Positions 53,455 to 61,862 of a stretch of 64,000 nt of DNA are shown here, piece after piece. The position numbers and the translations under genes were made by a program. The stretch comes from GWE2-40-63 sp050251815 (GTDB lineage Bacteria > Bacteroidota > Bacteroidia > Bacteroidales > SZUA-534): NCBI GenBank assembly GCA_050251815.1, contig JBFWMB010000005.1, positions 1 to 64,000 of the forward strand. The letters are read 5' to 3'. The notes below the pieces were generated by a model. That model saw only the letters and a list, made by a program, of their open reading frames with translations. It was not told the DNA's origin and ran no database searches. The stretch's first letter is position 1, and each line of letters opens with the position of its first letter.

Positions 53455-53938
53455 GCAGTAATTCGGGCAAAATGGTTAACAAACTTTGATTGCTTTTAAT
53501 TCGGATTCCGCGTATTCCGGCATTCCGCGCTGCTTCCATATCCTTATCGTTATCGCCAACAAATAGTGCATTATTTGCATCAATAGTAAAACGCGCCATG
53601 GCTTTTTCAATGAGCAGGGAACCGGGTTTACGACACAAACAATTTTCAAAATCGCTGTGGTGTGGGCAATAATAAATATCAAGGATGGAAATTCCGGCTT
53701 TATTCATTAAAGATAAAAACTTTGAATGAACCTTTTCAACATCAGTTTTTGAATAGGTTCCTCGTGCTATTCCTCCCTGGTTTGAAATTACAACAAACTC
53801 GTATCCTGCCAAAGTCAATTTTTGCATGGCATCGACAAACCCCTCGTTCAAAACAAAATCGTCGGGACGGTAAATATAATAGTGACCGGTATCGTTATTA
53901 ATTACGCCATCTCTATCTAAAAACAAGACTTTTCGCAT
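53444..53938 (-). CDS. HAD-IIIA phosphatase, GmhB/HisB-N type
   Basis: 164 residues. HAD motifs: VLFLDRDGVINNDTGHYY (I), VVISNQGGIARGTYS (II), ALFVGDNDKDMEAARNAGIR (III/IV). The zinc loop YYCPHHSDFENCLCRKP (Cys, His, Cys, Cys) is that of D-glycero-D-manno-heptose-1,7-bisphosphate 7-phosphatase, so a role in heptose precursor or related nucleotide-sugar supply is likely. 16 bases after the rhomboid gene. Confidence 0.9.
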   Translation of the reverse strand: MRKVLFLDRDGVINNDTGHYYIYRPDDFVLNEGFVDAMQKLTLAGYEFVVISNQGGIARGTYSKTDVEKVHSKFLSLMNKAGISILDIYYCPHHSDFENCLCRKPGSLLIEKAMARFTIDANNALFVGDNDKDMEAARNAGIRGIRIKSNQSLLTILPELLHGQ

Positions 53939-53954
53939 GGCTCAATAATTATAT

Positions 53955-54566
53955 CTACGGGAGAAGCTGATTAATAAAATGTGTAAATAACCCCGGTTTT
54001 ATCAAAATTGGAAAAACAAAACCAAAAACGGCGCCCCAAAAATGGGCATCGTGACCAATATTATCGATATTCTTTTTACCCATGTAATACGAATACCCCA
54101 AATATAGCAAACCAAACATAATGCCCGGAATGGGCACAATAGCCATAAAATATATTTTGCTTAAGGGAGCAAAAAAGATGCTGGCAAAAGTTACAGCCGA
54201 CACAGCACCCGAAGCGCCAACGGCATTGTAATGGGGATTGTCTTTTTCTTTAAACAGGGTAAAAACCGAAGACACCACAATGGCTCCGAAATACAAAACT
54301 AAAAACAATAAAGTGCTACTAGCACCTATAAAGTGGTGAAAATAGTATTCCAGTGCCTGCCCAAAGGAATAAAACACCAACATGTTAATTATTAAATGCT
54401 CCCAGTTGGCGTGCAAAAAAGCATGGGTAAAAAGCCGGTACCATTGCCTGCGATGCACAATCTGATAGGGATTCAGGTTGTATCGGTACATTAACTCAGG
54501 CCGGCTAAAGGCTGCAATAGAAAATATTGCAGTAACTACAATGATTAGAATACTTATCATAAACAA
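53955..54566 (-). CDS. Rhomboid-family intramembrane serine protease
   Basis: 203 residues with about six helices. Catalytic Ser is in HYNAVGASGAVSAVTFASIF (GxSG), catalytic His in DNIGHDAHFWGAVFGFVFP, and the L1 loop in RRQWYRLFTHAFLHANWEHL with HxxxN. All the rhomboid requirements are met. It cleaves membrane substrates; the target is unknown. The start (MFMISIL) directly follows the SiaC stop. Confidence 0.92.
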   Translation of the reverse strand: MFMISILIIVVTAIFSIAAFSRPELMYRYNLNPYQIVHRRQWYRLFTHAFLHANWEHLIINMLVFYSFGQALEYYFHHFIGASSTLLFLVLYFGAIVVSSVFTLFKEKDNPHYNAVGASGAVSAVTFASIFFAPLSKIYFMAIVPIPGIMFGLLYLGYSYYMGKKNIDNIGHDAHFWGAVFGFVFPILIKPGLFTHFINQLLP

Positions 54567-54941
54567 TTAATTTCGGGGGCTAAATTCAAAAGGAATTTCA
54601 AGAATTGAAGCAAAATCGAGACCCAGGCGCAACATATCTTCATCGATATTTTCGTAGGCCCATTCAACCGAAATGTGACGTCCCCGGTTGTACATGTCGT
54701 TTAGCTTGCGCAATACATTAAAAACCATGTGATGCGAAGAAGTACTCAGGTATCTGAAAAATAATTTGCATTGGCAATTATCTAAATGACTGCCTTCGTT
54801 ATCGAGCCATTCAATAATCGGCTTATACACCCTGTTCACATCTTCAGGTGTTGAATTTCCGGCAATTTGAAAGATTGCCAAATCCGCATCCATCAGTACA
54901 TCCGGACAATCTTCGGTAGCTTCAATTTTTAAATAACCCAA
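54567..54941 (-). CDS. SiaC-family (DUF1987) protein, second copy
   Basis: 124 residues. DUF1987 features: AIFQIAGNSTPEDVNRVYKP, KLFFRYLSTSSHHMVFNVLR (phosphosite region STSS) and VEWAYENIDEDMLRLGLDFA. It differs widely from the copy at 23887-24261 and uses other neighbours (macro domain upstream, rhomboid downstream), so the two probably serve different circuits. No SiaA/SiaB genes adjacent. Confidence 0.87.
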   Translation of the reverse strand: MGYLKIEATEDCPDVLMDADLAIFQIAGNSTPEDVNRVYKPIIEWLDNEGSHLDNCQCKLFFRYLSTSSHHMVFNVLRKLNDMYNRGRHISVEWAYENIDEDMLRLGLDFASILEIPFEFSPRN

Positions 54942-54952
54942 AATACGTTGTT

Positions 54953-55471
54953 TTAAAATTTGTGACTAAGTTGCTGATAAATCTCCAGATTCTCATCATC
55001 AAATATAGCAAAAATAACCTTTTCGATGGTGGAATCTTCCGACAGAAACCGGCTAACCGCAGTCAGTGCAACTTCGGCTGCTTCACTTTTTGGATAGCCA
55101 TAAATTCCTGTACTAATATTTGGAAAAGCAATACTTTTTAACTTCTTGGCAACCGCGTGTTTTAATGCGTTCTGATAGCACAAAGCCAGCAATTCCGCTT
55201 CACCACTATTACCTCCATGCCAAACCGGGCCCACGGTATGTATTACAAAAGGAGCCTTTAAGCGGTATCCGGAAGTTACTTTTGCAGCGCCGGTAGCACA
55301 ACCATTTAATGTTTTGCATTCTTTCAGCAATTCGGGACCCGCTGCACGGTGAATGGCACCATCGACACCTCCCCCTCCCAATAAACTATTGTTTGCGGCA
55401 TTTACCACAGCATCGACCTGCAATTGTGTGATATCAGTTTTAATAATTTTTATTTTTTGCTGAAAACCCAT
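54953..55471 (-). CDS. Macro-domain ADP-ribose hydrolase (O-acetyl-ADP-ribose deacetylase type)
   Basis: 172 residues from ATG at 55471 (MGFQQKIKIIKTDITQLQVD); a longer start at 55495 would overlap pheT by 20 bases. Macro landmarks: VDAVVNAANNSLLGGGGVDG, AIHRAAGPELLKECKTL, GAAKVTSGYRL, APFVIHTVGPVWHGGNSGEA and FPNISTGIYGYPKSEAAEVA. Hydrolyses O-acetyl-ADP-ribose or removes ADP-ribose from proteins. It is 4 bases after the pheT stop. Confidence 0.94.
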   Translation of the reverse strand: MGFQQKIKIIKTDITQLQVDAVVNAANNSLLGGGGVDGAIHRAAGPELLKECKTLNGCATGAAKVTSGYRLKAPFVIHTVGPVWHGGNSGEAELLALCYQNALKHAVAKKLKSIAFPNISTGIYGYPKSEAAEVALTAVSRFLSEDSTIEKVIFAIFDDENLEIYQQLSHKF

Positions 55472-55475
55472 GAAA

Positions 55476-57926
55476 TTAACGTAAGGTTGCGGCAAATTTT
55501 TGGTCGAAATTACGAATGATATTATTCATAATTTTATCTATTTGCTTATCTGTAAGTGTTTTTGTTTCGTCTTGCAAAATAAAACTCAAGGCATACGATT
55601 TCTTTCCCTCACCCAGGTTTTTGCCTTCGTAAACATCAAAAAGCGACACTTCTTTTAATAATTTACGCTCGGTACGCAAAGCTTCCTGCTTTAAATCATC
55701 GAAGCTTACGTTGTTTTGAAGTAAAAGTGACAAATCGCGGCGAACTTCAGGAAATTTAGCCAACTCTTTGAATTCTACTTTTGCATTACGAACAGCTTTC
55801 AGCAATTTATCCCAATTAATTTCAGCAAAATATATGTCTTGTTTCAGTTCGAACTGTTTTCGTACTTTTCGGTTTACCAAACCCAGAACAGCAAGTTCCA
55901 TTTTATTGTACTCCATCACCAAAGCTTCGGTAAATAATTCATTGGAAATGTAACGAAAACTCACCTTCTCCATTACAATACCCAGGCGCTCCATTACATG
56001 TTCAACGTTTCGCTTTAAGTAATAAAAACTAACCGGTTCTTGTTTAAGCAGCCACGATTCGGGAGCTCTGTTTCCCGAAACACAAAGCGCCAGACGTTCG
56101 CCCTGCATGTATTTTTGTAAGGGGTTTTGTATTTCCTGATTGCTGTTTAATGCATACACATTGCCAAACTCAAAAAATTTTAAATCGGGATGTTGCCTGT
56201 TACTGTTAAAAGCAATTGCTTCGAGTGCACCAAAAAGTAACGTTTGACGCATAGAATTTAAATCCTGACTTAGCGGATTAGCCAATGTTACGGTCTGCTC
56301 TTTAGGAAAAACATTCAAGTTTTCGTAATAAGCTGCTTTAGTTAACGAGTTTGCCATCATTTCTGTAAAGCCAACTGCAACCAGCTGATTGGCAATCAAT
56401 TCTTTTTGCACAATGGGATCGGGTTTTGCAGCATAAGCAAGGGTTGCATTCACCTGTTCGCTCATTGGAACGGCATTGTATCCGTAAATACGCAATATTT
56501 CTTCAATTACATCGGCCTCACGTTGCACATCGACCCGATACGGAGGAACCTTTAAAAAAAGTTCATCGCCCATCACTTTTTCAATTTTAATTTCGAGCGC
56601 TTCCAGAATTTTGCTTACCACTTCTAACGAAAGTTCCAGACCGATTAAACGTTTTACCTGCTTTAACCGAAGCGTAATATCATAATCGGCAACAGGCTGG
56701 GGATAAATATCAACAATTTCGCTGCTAATGGTTCCGCCGGCAACTTCCTTAATAAGCAAGGCAGCTCGTTTTAAGGCGTAAATGGTAATGTTGGGATCAA
56801 CGCCTCTTTCGAACCGGAACGAAGCATCGGTATTTAATCCATGACGACGTGCTGTTTTACGCACATAAACCGGATTAAAACAAGCACTTTCAAGGAAAAT
56901 ACTTTGAGTTTTTGGGGTAACACCTGATTCAACACCACCAAAAACTCCGGCAATACACATGCCTTCTTCGGCATTACAAATCATCAGATCGTTTGCATCG
57001 AGTTTACGTTCCTCCTCGTCGAGGGTAGTAAACAACGTGTTGTTTTCCAGTGTCTTAACTACCACCTTATTTCCTTTTATGAAAGCAGCATCAAAGGCAT
57101 GTAAAGGCTGACCCAATTCGTGTAGCACATAATTGGTCACATCAACCACATTGTTAATGGGATTTAGCCCTATTGCTTTTAAGCGATGCTTCAACCAATC
57201 AGGCGATTCAGTGACGGTAAGTCCAGTTAATGTAACTCCGGCATAGCGAATACAAGCTTCGGGAGTTTCAACCTGAACATCAATGGGTAAATTCTTATTA
57301 TCTGTCTTAAATTCCGAAATATCGGGCAAGGTATAATCGATAGTTTTAATTTGTTTTAATGCTGCAGTTATATCGCGGGCTACTCCAACATGTGAAGCTG
57401 CGTCGATGCGATTGGGAGTAAGATCAACTTCAAAAACCACATCGTTTTCTATATTAAAATACTGACTTGCCGGAGTACCATTCTTAAGTTCATTGGGCAG
57501 GACCATAATCCCTTCGTGAGCAGTTCCCACACCAATTTCAACTTCAGAACAAATCATTCCGTGGGACTCTTCACCACGAATTTTTGATTTCTTTATCTCA
57601 AAACTTTCGTTTCCACTGTATAGTTTTGTTCCCACAGTAGCAACCACAACTTTTTGTCCGGCAGCCACATTAGGAGCTCCACATACAACTGAAGTTGGTA
57701 CACCGTTGCCTAAATCGACAGTGGTTAAACTTAAATGATCGGAATTTGGATGTGGAACACAAGTCAAAACTTCACCAATCACCAACCCCTGCAATCCGCC
57801 CTGAATTGATTGGTAAGTTTCCACATTTCCCACTTCCAACCCCAGAGATGTTAACAATGAAGCAAGTTTTTCGGGTTCTAAATCAATATTTATGTATTGT
57901 TTCAGCCAATTATAAGAAATCTTCAT
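55476..57926 (-). CDS. pheT: Phenylalanine-tRNA ligase beta subunit
   Basis: 816 residues, full length. N-terminus KISYNWLKQYINIDLEPEKL, tRNA-binding EMAP-like domain (VLTCVPHPNSDHLSLTTVDL, VVCGAPNVAAGQKVVVATVG), B3/B4 editing domain, VDVTNYVLHELGQPLHAFDA, B5 domain, and a C-terminal anticodon-binding FDX-ACB domain (FPEVRRDLSLLLQNNVSFDD, YALSFILQDETKTLTDKQID). pheS is not in the window. It heads a minus-strand gene series ending at the class IV aminotransferase. Confidence 0.97.
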   Translation of the reverse strand: MKISYNWLKQYINIDLEPEKLASLLTSLGLEVGNVETYQSIQGGLQGLVIGEVLTCVPHPNSDHLSLTTVDLGNGVPTSVVCGAPNVAAGQKVVVATVGTKLYSGNESFEIKKSKIRGEESHGMICSEVEIGVGTAHEGIMVLPNELKNGTPASQYFNIENDVVFEVDLTPNRIDAASHVGVARDITAALKQIKTIDYTLPDISEFKTDNKNLPIDVQVETPEACIRYAGVTLTGLTVTESPDWLKHRLKAIGLNPINNVVDVTNYVLHELGQPLHAFDAAFIKGNKVVVKTLENNTLFTTLDEEERKLDANDLMICNAEEGMCIAGVFGGVESGVTPKTQSIFLESACFNPVYVRKTARRHGLNTDASFRFERGVDPNITIYALKRAALLIKEVAGGTISSEIVDIYPQPVADYDITLRLKQVKRLIGLELSLEVVSKILEALEIKIEKVMGDELFLKVPPYRVDVQREADVIEEILRIYGYNAVPMSEQVNATLAYAAKPDPIVQKELIANQLVAVGFTEMMANSLTKAAYYENLNVFPKEQTVTLANPLSQDLNSMRQTLLFGALEAIAFNSNRQHPDLKFFEFGNVYALNSNQEIQNPLQKYMQGERLALCVSGNRAPESWLLKQEPVSFYYLKRNVEHVMERLGIVMEKVSFRYISNELFTEALVMEYNKMELAVLGLVNRKVRKQFELKQDIYFAEINWDKLLKAVRNAKVEFKELAKFPEVRRDLSLLLQNNVSFDDLKQEALRTERKLLKEVSLFDVYEGKNLGEGKKSYALSFILQDETKTLTDKQIDKIMNNIIRNFDQKFAATLR

Positions 57927-58151
57927 AAATGCCTATTTTTTTTATTTTGTCGAGCAACAAAAGTAAAGTTTTTTTTAAAATTTGAGCTTAAAACCCAACG
58001 GTAATTCAATATTTTATGAAGTTCGGGTCAGGCACCTTCTTAACCAAACAAAACTGAAACAAAAACGCAACAGATCGTGTTAAATAACCTTTTCATATAA
58101 AATTTGGTCGAAACTAATTAGTCATTGCCATGCATTTAAAAATTTAGCATC
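57927..58151. other. Divergent intergenic region pheT/surE
   Basis: AT-rich 342-base region between divergent pheT and surE (with the two entries that follow). I see no RNA gene, no T-box-like structure before pheT and no repeat. Confidence 0.4.
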
Positions 58152-58159
58152 TATATTTG
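58152..58159 (+). promoter_or_regulatory. -7 box of the surE operon
   Basis: TATATTTG fits TAnnTTTG. It lies 109 bases before the surE ATG, so the leader would be about 100 bases. Confidence 0.5.
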
Positions 58160-58167
58160 CAAAAACG

Positions 58168-58185
58168 AAACAGATCAGTCTGTTT
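58168..58185. promoter_or_regulatory. AAACAGA-TCAG-TCTGTTT palindrome at the surE start site
   Basis: Perfect 7-bp inverted repeat with a 4-base spacer, 8 bases after the -7 box, i.e. over the expected start of transcription. Position suits a repressor site or a 5'-end hairpin. The binding factor is unknown. Confidence 0.4.
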
Positions 58186-58268
58186 TCAATTGTTGAGATA
58201 CGCACAAGTAGTTTAAAGTGTGTACCAAATAAAAATAAGATTGCGAATTTATAACGACAAGAACCATC

Positions 58269-59060
58269 ATGATAAAAAACACTACAAATAAACCACTTAT
58301 TCTGGTTACCAACGACGACGGCTATTTTGCTCCGGGCTTGAAAGAATTAATTGATATGGTAAAGCCTTATGGCAATGTACTTGTTGTTGCCCCCGAACAG
58401 GGAGTATCGGGAATGTCGCATGCCATTACCATAAAATCGCCCCTACGTGCCACTCTATTGGAGCAAAACAACGGACTTACCATTTATAAGGTAAATGGAA
58501 CGCCGGTTGATTGTGTAAAAATGGCCTTAAACCAAATTGCCGATAGGAAACCCGACATTTTGGTTTCAGGTATTAATCACGGATCTAATTCTTCAATAAG
58601 CGTTATTTATTCAGGTACCATGGGGGGTGCTATTGAAGGAAGTTTAAATAAAATTCCTTCTATCGGTTTTTCACTTTGCTCGCACCGGATGGATGCTGAT
58701 TTTGGTCTGGTTAAAACCTATGGGGAACAAATTTTCACCAAAGTGCTTCAAAATGGGCTTCCCGATTATACCTGTCTTAATGTAAACTTTCCGGTAATTT
58801 CAAAAGAAGATTTTAAAGGAATTAAAGTTTGCCGCCAGGCTCGAGGTGTTTGGCGCGAAGAGTACGACAAACGTACCGATCCGCACGGGGGTGAGTACTA
58901 TTGGTTAACCGGGAATTTCAGCAACGGTGAAAATGGTTCAACCGACACCGACGAATGGGCACTGGCAAATAATTTTGCTTCAATAGTTCCGGTTAAAACC
59001 GACTTTACCGATTTTGAATCAATAAAAAAATTAGAAGCTTATAATTTTAGCATTTCATAA
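58269..59060 (+). CDS. surE: 5'/3'-nucleotidase SurE
   Basis: Metal-dependent nucleoside monophosphatase, 263 residues, the usual size. Landmarks: LVTNDDGYFAPGLKELIDMV (Asp-Asp metal site), VVAPEQGVSGMSHAITIKSP, VNGTPVDCVKMALNQIADRK, VSGINHGSNSSISVIYSGTM and AIEGSLNKIPSIGFS. First gene of a plus-strand series surE - membrane protein - lpxB. Confidence 0.96.
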   Translation: MIKNTTNKPLILVTNDDGYFAPGLKELIDMVKPYGNVLVVAPEQGVSGMSHAITIKSPLRATLLEQNNGLTIYKVNGTPVDCVKMALNQIADRKPDILVSGINHGSNSSISVIYSGTMGGAIEGSLNKIPSIGFSLCSHRMDADFGLVKTYGEQIFTKVLQNGLPDYTCLNVNFPVISKEDFKGIKVCRQARGVWREEYDKRTDPHGGEYYWLTGNFSNGENGSTDTDEWALANNFASIVPVKTDFTDFESIKKLEAYNFSIS

Positions 59061-59063
59061 GTC

Positions 59064-59360
59064 ATGCAAAAAAAAGATTCTGTTTCACTGGGTGTTTTTG
59101 TAGGTCTTATGCTACCCCTTATCCTGGTGGCTGCATTTGTAGTTTATTCCTACAAAACCACCGGATTAAATTCACTTATATCTGTAGTTAAACATTACCA
59201 GGCTTACAATATTTTATATAAGATTCTTTCGGTTAGTCTAATGCCCGGCGCCGGACTGTTTTTTTACTGGAGCCGCATTAACAAATTGAACCAGGCTCGC
59301 GGTGTACTTATGATGTCACTGTTTTACGGAATAATGGTGCTTGTTTTATATATGACTTAA
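59064..59360 (+). CDS. Three-helix membrane protein of unknown function
   Basis: 98 residues with three hydrophobic helices (VFVGLMLPLILVAAFVVYSY; LSVSLMPGAGLFFYWSRI; MMSLFYGIMVLVLYM) and a cytoplasmic loop with RINKLNQARG. It lies 3 bases after surE and 10 before lpxB, so it is one operon with them. I do not recognise a characterised family; placement suggests an envelope or lipid A link. Confidence 0.75.
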   Translation: MQKKDSVSLGVFVGLMLPLILVAAFVVYSYKTTGLNSLISVVKHYQAYNILYKILSVSLMPGAGLFFYWSRINKLNQARGVLMMSLFYGIMVLVLYMT

Positions 59361-59370
59361 ACTCATTGTT

Positions 59371-60498
59371 ATGAAATATTATTTAATAGCCGGGGAAGCC
59401 AGTGGCGATTTGCACGGGTCCAATTTAATGAAGTCGCTTCAGTCGGTTGATTCTGAGGCTCAATTCCGTTTTTGGGGCGGTGATTTAATGGCCCGGTATG
59501 GCGGAACTCCGGTAAAACATATCAGCGAACTGGCATTTATGGGATTTGTAAAAGTACTTACCAATCTGCCGACGATTATTAAAAATCTAAAGCTCTGCAA
59601 GCAAGATATACTTGATTTTAATCCCGATGTTATTATTTTAATTGATTATGCCGGATTCAATCTTAAGATTGCCCAATTTGCCAAATCAGAAAACTTTAAA
59701 GTACATTATTACATTTCTCCTAAAATATGGGCATGGAAAACCAATCGGATAAAACTTATTAAAAAATATGTGGACAAGATGTTCACCATTTTACCTTTTG
59801 AGACCCAGTTTTACAAAAAATACCAATTCAATGTAAACTATGTGGGCAATCCGGTTAATGATGCCATATTTGCTCACGAAGGTTACAATCAGACTTTTGA
59901 AGAATTTACTGCAGAACATCGGCTGGATGAACGACCAAAAATTGCTTTACTGGCGGGAAGTCGTAAACAGGAAGTACGACTGATGCTGCCAGTAATGATT
60001 GAAGTGAGCCATTTTTTCCCCAATTACCAATTTGTTGTTGCCGGAGCTCCGGGACTTGATTTGGCTTTTTATAAACAACATTTGGGCGCCCACAACATTC
60101 CCATACTTTTTAATCACACATACGAATTACTAAAACACAGCAAAGCTGCCCTCGTTACCTCAGGCACCGCCACATTGGAAACCGGTTTATTAAATGTTCC
60201 TCAGATTGTTTGTTACAAAACAAACATCGGAAATTTCCTGTATGCCATTGGACGAAAAATACTCAAAGTTAAATGGCTTTCGTTGGTAAATTTAATTCTT
60301 GAATACGAAGCCGTTCAGGAATTAACACAAAAAACATTCAAAAAAGAATACCTGGTAAAAGAACTAAATGCCTTATTGCACAATCATACGTATCGCAATA
60401 AAATTCTTTCCGATTACAGCCTTCTCAGGGAAAAAATTGGAGGTCCGGGAGCTTCTGACAGAGCAGCCTTACAAATTTTTGACGATTTAAAAGGCTAA
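59371..60498 (+). CDS. lpxB: Lipid-A-disaccharide synthase
   Basis: Joins UDP-2,3-diacylglucosamine and lipid X to make the lipid A disaccharide. 375 residues. Landmarks: KYYLIAGEASGDLHGSNLMK, FWGGDLMARYGG, LAFMGFVKVLTNLPTIIKNL, VIILIDYAGFNLKIAQFAKS, HYYISPKIWAWKTNRIKLIK, YVGNPVNDAI, LLAGSRKQEVRLMLPVM and TSGTATLETGLLNVPQIVCY. Peripheral inner-membrane enzyme. Confidence 0.96.
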   Translation: MKYYLIAGEASGDLHGSNLMKSLQSVDSEAQFRFWGGDLMARYGGTPVKHISELAFMGFVKVLTNLPTIIKNLKLCKQDILDFNPDVIILIDYAGFNLKIAQFAKSENFKVHYYISPKIWAWKTNRIKLIKKYVDKMFTILPFETQFYKKYQFNVNYVGNPVNDAIFAHEGYNQTFEEFTAEHRLDERPKIALLAGSRKQEVRLMLPVMIEVSHFFPNYQFVVAGAPGLDLAFYKQHLGAHNIPILFNHTYELLKHSKAALVTSGTATLETGLLNVPQIVCYKTNIGNFLYAIGRKILKVKWLSLVNLILEYEAVQELTQKTFKKEYLVKELNALLHNHTYRNKILSDYSLLREKIGGPGASDRAALQIFDDLKG

Positions 60499-60528
60499 GC
60501 ATTTCAATTTAAAAATTTACCCCAATTC

Positions 60529-61701
60529 ATGAATTCATTTGGTTTAACTTTTTCGCTCGTTTTTTTTCTGATAATAGGAACACAAGCCCAGCAGCAACAG
60601 GTAAAAGTTGCTCTTTTTTCTCACCAAAGCATAAAAAACCTTGCCATTGAACCCTTCGATGGCAAATACCAAATTATTGCGGACAATCACAAACCCATTA
60701 AAGTAAAAAAAAATCATAAGCTGTATTTTACGTTGGTGGGCGATTCTATTTCACTTTGGGAACAAAACAACCACTTAGGATATTTCAAAAACCTATATAT
60801 GATGGGTTTGGGTCGAATTAATTCATGTAAAATAGAACTTACCAATCCACTTTTTGATTCACGTATGTACGAAGGAGATTTTTACATAAGCACTAACGGA
60901 GAAAAAGTAAGCATTGTAAATGATGTTTCCATTGACAGCTACCTGGCAGGTGTTGTTGAATCTGAATCGGGACCCAATGCACCTTATGAATTTTACAAGT
61001 CGCAAGCCATTATCAGCCGAACCTATTTGCTCGAGTTAATATCGCGCCAGGGAAAAAACAACTACCAACTAAACGACGATGTAAATCACCAGGTGTACAA
61101 AGGCATGAGCCTTAAAAATCCTTTGATAAAACAAGCCGTTTTACATACCAGCGGATTGGTAATTACCGACACAGCCAATCAGCTGATTACTGCAACTTTT
61201 CATTCCAACTCCGGCGGACAAACTTTAAATTCTGAAGATGTATGGTTGTCATCAAAATCGTACCTGAAAGGAGCCGAGGACCCCTACAGTTTAAACCAAC
61301 GCAATACATTCTGGACAGATACACTGCTGGTTACCTATTGGCTCAATTACCTGAAAAGCAATGGTTTTGATATAGATTCTGAAGACGCAAAAATTGACAA
61401 CCTGTATTTTGAACAGCCTTTACGGACAAAATATTATGTTTACGAAAACGATACACTATCATTACGTAAAATCAGGGAAGATTTAAAACTGCGTTCCACC
61501 TGGTTTTCGTTTAAACCCGAAGGAAATTACCTTATTTTTATTGGACGGGGCTATGGGCACGGGGTTGGACTTTCACAGGAAGGCGCTATGCAAATGGCAC
61601 GTGAGAACCACTCATTTCTCGACATCATTCACTTTTATTACAAACAGGTAAAAGTAGTTCACTTTAGTCAAACCACTGACAAATTGAATACTAAATCATA
61701 A
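60529..61701 (+). CDS. SpoIID/LytB-domain secreted protein
   Basis: 390 residues with signal peptide (FGLTFSLVFFLIIGTQAQQQ). SpoIID motifs are YLAGVVESESGPNAPYEFYK, KSQAIISRTYLLELISRQGK, ATFHSNSGGQTLNSEDVWLS, KGAEDPYSLN and the C-terminal FIGRGYGHGVGLSQEGAMQM. SpoIID proteins are lytic transglycosylases acting on stripped peptidoglycan; in non-sporing Bacteroidota the role is not known, but wall remodelling is plausible. 30 bases after lpxB. Confidence 0.92.
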   Translation: MNSFGLTFSLVFFLIIGTQAQQQQVKVALFSHQSIKNLAIEPFDGKYQIIADNHKPIKVKKNHKLYFTLVGDSISLWEQNNHLGYFKNLYMMGLGRINSCKIELTNPLFDSRMYEGDFYISTNGEKVSIVNDVSIDSYLAGVVESESGPNAPYEFYKSQAIISRTYLLELISRQGKNNYQLNDDVNHQVYKGMSLKNPLIKQAVLHTSGLVITDTANQLITATFHSNSGGQTLNSEDVWLSSKSYLKGAEDPYSLNQRNTFWTDTLLVTYWLNYLKSNGFDIDSEDAKIDNLYFEQPLRTKYYVYENDTLSLRKIREDLKLRSTWFSFKPEGNYLIFIGRGYGHGVGLSQEGAMQMARENHSFLDIIHFYYKQVKVVHFSQTTDKLNTKS

Positions 61702-61702
61702 A

Positions 61703-61733
61703 TTGGTACAGGTATAGTAATTTATTATATTTG
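61703..61733 (+). promoter_or_regulatory. Promoter of the M14 peptidase gene
   Basis: TTG (61703-61705), 20-base spacer, TATATTTG (61726-61733): a good Bacteroidota-type promoter. The gene starts 129 bases later, so the leader is about 120 bases and AT-rich. Confidence 0.65.
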
Positions 61734-61862
61734 ACTTTTGGGTTATTAGCCAAAAAATAAGTTTACAAGACAATGAAACTTTACAACATAAAAAATTATT
61801 GGATTTCGAATAATTCATATATTATATAGTTGAATTACAATGTTTAACAAAATAGTATTCTC

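Noticed and set aside
53476..53682. Several overlapping open frames opposite or inside the GmhB, pruA, nqr and pheT genes
   Set aside because: They are in other frames of well-identified genes and have no independent coding features.
57927..58268. T-box or tRNA-like leader before pheT
   Set aside because: I looked for T-box elements and cloverleaf arms in this region and found none; the palindrome there belongs to the surE side.
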